Shown piece after piece: positions 16,892-22,178 of a DNA stretch of 22,178 nt. The notes under the pieces are model-generated. The model searched no databases and was not told the origin of the DNA. It saw only the letters and a program-made list of their open reading frames with translations. Numbering within the stretch: position 1 is the first letter of the stretch; each line of letters opens with the position of its first letter. The stretch comes from Irpex lacteus (Eukaryota > Basidiomycota > Agaricomycetes > Polyporales > Irpicaceae): the NCBI GenBank assembly GCA_001986395.2, contig MQVO02000147.1:1-22178 (forward strand), in the 5' to 3' direction. The translations under genes and the position numbers were made by a program.

Positions 16892-17592
16892 CAAATTTTA
16901 TAAAAAAGGAGGTATAAAACCAAAAGCCACTGTCCAATATCCTCTATCCTCTATCATCTTTAGGGGGAGAGGGGCTGGACGGAATAAATAAAGTGGCGAT
17001 CCTAAGGGAAACCTTTATATTTAAACTTCCTGAAGTAAACCATTTCAGTAAGGAAAGGAAAGGAAATCAACCGAGACTCCGAGAGTAATGGTGAGTGAAA
17101 TCGGATTAGCCTAAAAGATAATTTTTTACAATTAAAGTAATAATAAAAATATTTTATAGTATTTATCTTATGTACCTTTTTATTTATTTAATAATAAAAA
17201 AAAAAGGGAAGAAATATTAAATAAATAAGTATGAATAAAGTAACCAAAGAAGGTGAAAGTCCTGTGTAATTAAAAAAATTATCGAATATTAAATTAATAT
17301 TCTAATAAAAAATATAAAGTACGATGAGAGTTAACTTGTCGGAATATAGGGGAACCATCCTCTAAGGCTAAGTATTATAAAATTTAGCGATAGTGAAAAG
17401 TACTGTGAAGGAAAAGTTGAAAAAGTAATGTTATAGACATTGTGAAATAGTCTTGAATTAGTAACTCTATAAGCAGTCGAAGTTTTTAAAAATGACGGCG
17501 TACCTTTTGCATAATGGGTCAGCAAGTTAATGGGAGTAGCAAGGTTAAAAGCCCTAGCGAAAGCGACTGGACATAAAATTTAATTAGTAAAA

Positions 17593-17644
17593 CCCCCCAA
17601 AAAAAACTAGTTAGAATTATTTATAATTACTAGTGTTTTTGGGG
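17593..17644 (+). repeat. CTAG hairpin element inside rnl
   Basis: CCCCCCAAAAAAAACTAGTTAG...TACTAGTGTTTTTGGGG, a full family member. The flanks AATTTAATTAGT and TTAACTAAATT pair with each other, so the element sits at the tip of an rRNA helix in domain II, upstream of TAGACCCGAA. Such a tip may tolerate an insertion. Confidence 0.85.
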
Positions 17645-18523
17645 TATTAACTAAATTAGTGTTGGATAAGTTACTTCTATTAGACCCGAAGCTAGGTGAT
17701 CTTCCCTAGACCAGATTTTAATCTTAAAATGATGAATGGATCGAACGGGTGAATGTTGCATAATTCTCCGATGAGTTTAGGGAAGCGGTGAAATGCCAAT
17801 CTGACCTAGTGATAGCTGGTTTTCTACGAAACATATGTAGGTATGACATCTATACAAAATTTATGAAGGTACAGCACTCAATTCCAAATAAATTATAATT
17901 TTTAATTATAATCAATGTTTAAGTTGCGGGGACGTAAAAATCTTACCAATGGAAGAGAATCTCGGAATTACATAAATTGATGATAGATATTCAGACTACT
18001 CATGCTAAGGTGGGTAGTCAAGACGGAAACAGCCGAGAACACGAATCAAGGTCCCAAATGATTATTAAGTGAAATTAAGGTAGTAGCAAAATTGAACGCA
18101 ACTGTAAAGTGAGCCTGGTAGTCGCTATCTTTTAATGACCGTTTGTAACAACGTATCAGTCTTCAGAATGTCGCACCGAAAATTTAACGGGTCTTAATAA
18201 TCAACCGATATCGTGTTGCTTTAGAATAGTCAAATAATTCTATTCTAAATCTAGGTAGTAGAACATTCAGGAAACCTGAAATTAAATAGTGTTTCATTAT
18301 TTATAGGATACTGAAGAGATAATGCTGACATGAGTAACGTAAAAAAGAAGTTATAATACTTCTCGCCGAATACGAAGGGTTATAAGGAAAGGTTAAACCT
18401 CCTTATGTTAATGCGGCCTCTAAGGTTCAAAACCAATGTTTTGACTGATGAGTTTAAAACCTAAAGTTCTTTTTGAACCGGGAAAATAAAGTTTTTTTTT
18501 AAATTAAATAGTAATCTTTACTG

Positions 18524-18557
18524 CCCCTGCCTTAAGCCACTGGCTTTGGGCAAGGGG
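18524..18557 (+). repeat. GC-rich stem-loop insert in rnl
   Basis: CCCC pairs with GGGG, GCC with GGC and AAGCC with GGCTT around a short loop. It stands out as GC-rich in an AT-rich variable region before the conserved CCGACACAGG segment, like GC clusters in yeast rRNA genes. Confidence 0.6.
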
Positions 18558-20049
18558 AACATTATTATTTTATTTTTAATTTTAATCTACCGTACCCTAA
18601 ACCGACACAGGTTCGTAGGTAGAGTATACCAAGGCGTAGAGCTAAAAGTTGTTAAGGAACTCGGCAAGTTCTCCTCTAAAGTTAGACGATAAGAGGAACC
18701 TATTACCCTTTTTTTTTAATTCTTAAAAAGGATATAGGTGGCACAAAATCGGAGGCCCCGACTGTTTACTAAAAACACAATTCAGAGCAATGATTAATAT
18801 CATAGTATTCTGGATGAAACTTGCCCAATGCCAAATAAATAAGAGAGGTGATAGGATAACTATTACTAATCAAATCAATGGTTAATAGCGGTCTTAACTA
18901 TGAGGATCCTAAGGTAGCAAAATAAATTGGCCATTAAATGTGGTCCGGTATCAATAGTTTAACGATGGTCTCACTGTCTCTACAACTTGCTCAGTGAAAT
19001 TGAATTACCCGTGCAGATGCGGGTTACCTCCAGGTGGACGGGAAGACCCTATGCAGCTTTACTGTAGTTAGTCATCATGTTAATCAAACCTTAGTATGAA
19101 GTGATTAGGGATGTCGATAGACGAAAGGTGAGATACCTTAAGACTTTGGTTTCAGATTAAATTTACCTCTTATTTAATAGATAGAGAGATAGTTGACTAA
19201 TGGGCAGTTTGACTGGGGCGGTCGCTTTTGAAAGAGTATCAAAATGCATCCATAGTTTTAATTAAAAAAAATATAAGACGCTTATATACAGACATATAAA
19301 ATCAATTTGTTATTAAAATTGATGATTATTTATTATTTATATTAAAAATTTTTAAGGTATAGCTAGATTTTTGAAAGGAGATCAATCAACCAGTGATAAA
19401 GGTTGTAATGGCGTAATGGCTAGAGCATGCTTAACTGATAGACTTAGAAGTCGGACAGATACGTAAGTAGGGCATAGTGACCCCTCGCTATATTATGGAA
19501 TAGACGGGGATCAATCGATAAAAGTTACGCTAGGGATAACAGGCTGATAGCTGGTGAGAGTACACATTGTCCCAGCTGTTTGGCACCTCGATGTCGACTC
19601 AACCTATCCTCCGGGGGCAAAAGCTCGGAAGGGTTCGGCTGTTCGCCGATTAAAAGGTTACGCGAGTTGGGTTTAATACGACGTGAGTCAGTATGGTCCC
19701 TATCTTCTGGAGGGATAAATAGTAAAAAGGGAGAGACCTTCTAGTACGAAAGGATCAATAGGCTGTGTTTCTATAGTGTACCAATTGTTGAAATAATTGC
19801 ATAAAAAATTAAAAATGCATAGTTGGGTAGCCACAAACATATTAGATAAGTGCTGAAGGAATAAATGCACGAAACTATCCCCTAGATACTATCATTAAAA
19901 TATCTTTAGTATATTTTTAATTTTTTAAGAAATAGAACATTTCTTGATAGGATGTAAATGTAAGTACTGTAAAGTATTAAGTTTAACATTACTAATTTAT
20001 TAAATAGACTATATGCTCAATTATTGTCAATAAAAAATCTTTCAGCCCA

Positions 20050-20070
20050 GCCACTTTCTGGTAGAGTGGC
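20050..20070 (+). other. Stem-loop after rnl, possible processing site
   Basis: GCCACT pairs with AGTGGC around a nine-base loop, about 35 bases after the inferred rnl end and followed by T-rich sequence. It could serve in 3' end formation, but mitochondrial transcript ends in these fungi are not predictable from sequence alone. Confidence 0.4.
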
Positions 20071-20269
20071 TTATTCTTTTGTTTTATAAAAAAAGGGAGT
20101 TAGTAATAAATTTTATTTTAATTTAAAGTTAAGATATTAAAAAGGGAACAGATGATTCTTATATAATAGTTTAAACTAACATAAATTAAATCTTAATATT
20201 CATATTTTCAATATAATTGTAATCCTATTGCTTTATTGTCATTGCTGGATCTATAGTTTAATCATCCAC

Positions 20270-20383
20270 CCAAAAAAACTAATTATTTCTAATTCCATTC
20301 CAAAAAACTAGGCTCTAATTAAAATTTAATTTAATTAAATTTTAATAATCGCGGATGAAAGAATTATAACTAGTTTTTTGGGG
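20270..20383. repeat. Compound hairpin element carrying the AT palindrome
   Basis: A left-arm remnant (CCCAAAAAAACTAATTATTT, from 20270) is followed by a full element: CCAAAAAACTAGG (from 20299), an interior with an expanded version of the AT palindrome (about 20317-20345) and an ATCGCGGATGAAAGAATT string, and the right arm ACTAGTTTTTTGGGG ending at 20383. Two repeat families are combined in one site. Confidence 0.75.
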
Positions 20384-20684
20384 AAGAATACATAAAATTA
20401 AATAAAATATTATAAATAAAATAATTAAATAAATATATTTTAATTTAAGTTATATCTAAATAAAAAAAGTATTTAATTATATAAGAGAGTATAAATTTTA
20501 CTAAAATAATTTTATTAAAAAAATAAAGATATAAAAACATAAAATAATTATTAATATATACAATCTCTCTTCTTACTAACTATAATTCTCTCTACCCTTT
20601 TTTTAATTAAATAAAGGAGAAAACTATAATAATTTATTAAAAATAGAAGAAAACTAGGTAATTTAGATTCTAGTTTTAAAATAA
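20384..20684. other. AT-rich intergenic DNA
   Basis: No gene recognised. A small AAAACTAG...CTAGTTTT hairpin at 20651-20676 looks like a hairpin-family member without the C and G ends. Confidence 0.5.
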
Positions 20685-20733
20685 CCCCACAAAAACTAGT
20701 TAGAATTAATTATAATTCCTAGTTTTTTGGGGG
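20685..20733. repeat. CTAG hairpin element
   Basis: CCCCACAAAAACTAGTTAG...TTCCTAGTTTTTTGGGGG. Full arms. Confidence 0.85.
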
Positions 20734-21058
20734 ATCTGTGAAGATTATTATTATATATTGGATATTAAGATTAAAAAAGGTTTATTAATATCTATTAACG
20801 ATAGTAAAATAGCTATAAATGATAGTAAAATATAAGAGAGTATAACTTAAACCAAGTCTCTCATTTTCATTATATTTTGAAGTAAGGAAAGAGTAATAAG
20901 ATTTCAGCAAGTAATAAGATATATCCAAGTTTAAGATCTATGAAAGTTTAATAGGAGACTAGTAAGACTTAAAGGTGTGGGTGGAAAGGGATAGTTCCAT
21001 CGATAAAGAGGAAGGCATGTGTAATAAACAAGGAATGAATATTATAAATCCAAACAAT
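20734..21058. other. Intergenic DNA
   Basis: No gene recognised. A short frame with a repeated NDSKI unit near 20795-20843 is too small to support. Confidence 0.45.
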
Positions 21059-21115
21059 CCACCAAAAACTAGTTATAATTAATTCTACCGCGATAGCGAC
21101 CCTAGTTTTTTGGGG
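21059..21115. repeat. CTAG hairpin element with GC-rich interior
   Basis: CCACCAAAAACTAGTTATAA...ACCCTAGTTTTTTGGGG. Its interior TTCTACCGCGATAGCGACCC is the inverse of the outer interior of the nested element at 11054, with a small insertion. Confidence 0.8.
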
Positions 21116-21241
21116 TATGATAATAAAACTGTTCAACAAAAAGACATTAATTGATCGAAACGCAGTTTAGGGAAGGATGCTCTAACTCATAGAAAGAAAA
21201 GAGTAGGGGTGGAATCTTAATAATAAGATAGTGTCCATACA

Positions 21242-21313
21242 TGCGGTATAGTGTAAAGGTTGGCACAATAGCCTCATGAGCTGTTAGAGCAGGTTCAATT
21301 CCTGATGCCGCAA
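21242..21313 (+). tRNA. trnM: tRNA-Met (anticodon CAU)
   Basis: The acceptor TGCGGTA pairs with TGCCGCA. The anticodon stem ATAGC/GCTGT closes the loop CTCATGA. The T-arm GCAGG-TTCAATT-CCTGA has one mismatch. It cannot be decided here whether it is the initiator or the elongator; the anticodon stem lacks the three G-C pairs typical of initiators. Confidence 0.88.
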
Positions 21314-21333
21314 TAGAAATAAAATAAAGACCG

Positions 21334-21404
21334 GGTCTTTTTGTATAAAGGCAGTACAGCTACCCTTCACGTAGCAAGTATCAGTTCGATTCTGATAAAG
21401 ACTA
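21334..21404 (+). tRNA. trnE: tRNA-Glu (anticodon UUC)
   Basis: The acceptor GGTCTTT pairs with AAAGACT (first pair G-T). The anticodon stem GCTAC/GTAGC closes the loop CCTTCAC. The T-stem ATCAG/CTGAT has the loop TTCGATT. It follows trnM by 20 bases. Confidence 0.88.
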
Positions 21405-21480
21405 TATTCTTAATTTCTTTATGCCTTTTATTTTTATAATGGGGGGTGTTGGTATTTGTTTAAAAAGGGAAAGGAGTAAA

Positions 21481-21554
21481 TGAGTTGTAGTTTAATTTGG
21501 CAGAACGTCATTTTTTGGTAGTGAATAATATCAGTTCGAATCTGGTCAACTCAG
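21481..21554 (+). tRNA. trnQ: tRNA-Gln (anticodon UUG)
   Basis: The acceptor TGAGTTG pairs with CAACTCA. The anticodon stem TCATT/AGTGA closes the loop TTTTGGT. The T-stem ATCAG/CTGGT has the loop TTCGAAT. Third in the cluster downstream of rnl. Confidence 0.86.
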
Positions 21555-21681
21555 TAAAAAAATTTTTTTTTAAATTAACTAACAAGGGGTAACTTCAGGC
21601 TACTAATTTTAATAGTTTTATCGTAAGATGAGTTGGGGTATTTACAAGAAGTTTTTAATTTATCTAAAATATAATAATTAA

Positions 21682-22152
21682 TTAAATGGGTTTATAATAT
21701 TATCCACAATCTGGTCTAACAAAGCTTCATGTCTGGCTGCGAACAACAATCTATATCTTCTATCATGAGCATTTAAAGCCTACATAGGATTTGCCGGATT
21801 ATGGACCATATCCCATCTAGTTGGAGTAGGTTCACTTACCACTCTAGGATGAGTTATTTACCATCTTCTTTGTCTAGGTGTATTTAACACCGAATCATCT
21901 AGGCCTTGAATAGTATCTTGACTACTAGTTCTACTTATAGAACCTAATCTAAGGAGGAACCACAACCTTATTTTAAATGTAAAAATAAAATAAGACAAAT
22001 CAAGCTGAGATTTCAATATATATAAAGTGAGAAAGCTTTGCTTAGCCTCTGATTTGGATCGTACCTTTAGATTATCATCTAAACCCAGCTTCCAGCTTTC
22101 CAAAGAAACCTGCAAAAGTGGTCCCTTTAGTCGATTTCTAAATGATGTGTAG
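21682..22152 (+). CDS. Unknown hydrophobic frame needing TGA as Trp
   Basis: In code 4 one phase is open from 21682 to TAG 22150-22152, apart from one TAA at 21991-21993. It reads NGFIILSTIWSNKASCLAAN, NNLYLLSWAFKAYIGFAGLW, TISHLVGVGSLTTLGWVIYH, then RPWIVSWLLVLLIEPNLRRN, and after the TAA SSWDFNIYKVRKLCLASDLD, RTFRLSSKPSFQLSKE. Five of the Trp are TGA. The first part has two or three likely membrane helices and the second is basic. No ATG start is present. It does not match any core mitochondrial gene that I know. It could be a decayed accessory gene. A minus-strand frame over the same DNA is considered a shadow. Confidence 0.4.
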
Positions 22153-22178
22153 TTGTTGAAAGAATATATACAATGAAA

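Larger units (their letters stand above)
16905..20015 (+). rRNA. rnl: Mitochondrial large-subunit rRNA
   Basis: The 23S-type RNA of the mitochondrial ribosome. Conserved segments in order: AAATCAACCGAGACTCC (about 17068), TAGACCCGAAGCTAGGTGAT (about 17680), GTGAAATGCCAATC and GATAGCTGGTTTTC (about 17790), AAACCGACACAGGT (about 18599), GGACGGGAAGACCCTATGCA (about 19037, domain V), GCTAGGGATAACAGGCTGAT (about 19530), GGTTCGGCTGTTCGCCG (about 19634) and AGTACGAAAGGATC (sarcin-ricin loop, about 19743). The 3' end near 20015 is set by a TTAAGTTTAACATTACTAAT segment like the bacterial 3' end. The 5' end is not certain: the usual first about 150 bases are not recognisable, and a stem-loop (GCCACT 16926-16931 with AGTGGC 16992-16997) lies there. 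No intron interrupts the domain V sites. Two insertions are noted separately. Confidence 0.93.

Noticed and set aside
17331..17525. Minus-strand 64-codon frame
   Set aside because: Lies antisense to conserved rRNA.
19527..19550. Group I intron at the domain V omega site of rnl
   Set aside because: GCTAGGGATAACAGGCTGAT is continuous, so no intron is present there.
21858..22115. Minus-strand 85-codon ATG frame
   Set aside because: Overlaps the longer plus frame that uses TGA as Trp. It has no motif; kept out, but the choice of strand is not certain.

Overview
This window looks like a stretch of a large, repeat-rich fungal mitochondrial genome, most likely from a basidiomycete (Agaricomycetes-like). 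The evidence is a mitochondrial large-subunit rRNA, fragments of nad2, nad4, nad4L, nad5, cox1 and rps3, LAGLIDADG homing endonuclease remnants, a tRNA-Trp with anticodon UCA, and several frames that read TGA as Trp (genetic code 4). The genus cannot be fixed from the sequence alone.

Layout. Positions 1-2450 hold broken pieces of core genes: nad4 split by a hairpin element, tRNA-like remnants, trnW, the nad2 5' part, an rps3 scrap on the minus strand, a Gly/Asn-rich frame and a nad4L piece. Positions 2488-3405 (minus) are the best protein-coding exon, the 3' exon of nad5. Positions 3411-5868 are one copy of a 2.46 kb direct duplication. It carries minus-strand nad4 fragments, unknown minus-strand frames and a plus-strand LAGLIDADG fragment. 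The second copy is 14162-16626. Positions 5887-6248 are a cox1 fragment joined to a LAGLIDADG fragment. Positions 6360-9440 are mostly AT-rich intergenic DNA with hairpin elements and one more endonuclease remnant. Positions 9450-10970 begin with a second, very different cox1 fragment that runs in frame into unknown protein sequence, followed by more unknown broken frames. Then come trnP and trnN, and a probable accessory gene set at 11565-13399 (a membrane protein with one frameshift, then two acidic, disordered proteins). Positions 16905-20015 are rnl, followed by trnM, trnE and trnQ. The end of the window holds an unrecognised hydrophobic frame that needs TGA as Trp.

The strongest overall signal is a family of about 16-18 hairpin elements of the form CCCC-A6-CTAG ... 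CTAG-T6-GGGG. They are scattered through intergenic DNA and have landed inside nad4, inside rnl and inside one another. The interior of the hairpin varies and sometimes carries extra sequence, including a separate AT-rich palindrome that is itself repeated elsewhere.

A second broad signal concerns data quality. The two 2.46 kb copies differ almost only by single-base homopolymer indels, with essentially no substitutions. That pattern suggests long-read consensus errors, so some frameshifts reported here may not be biological. No complete, intact respiratory gene is visible in the window. The RNA genes and the nad5 exon are the best candidates for functional content.
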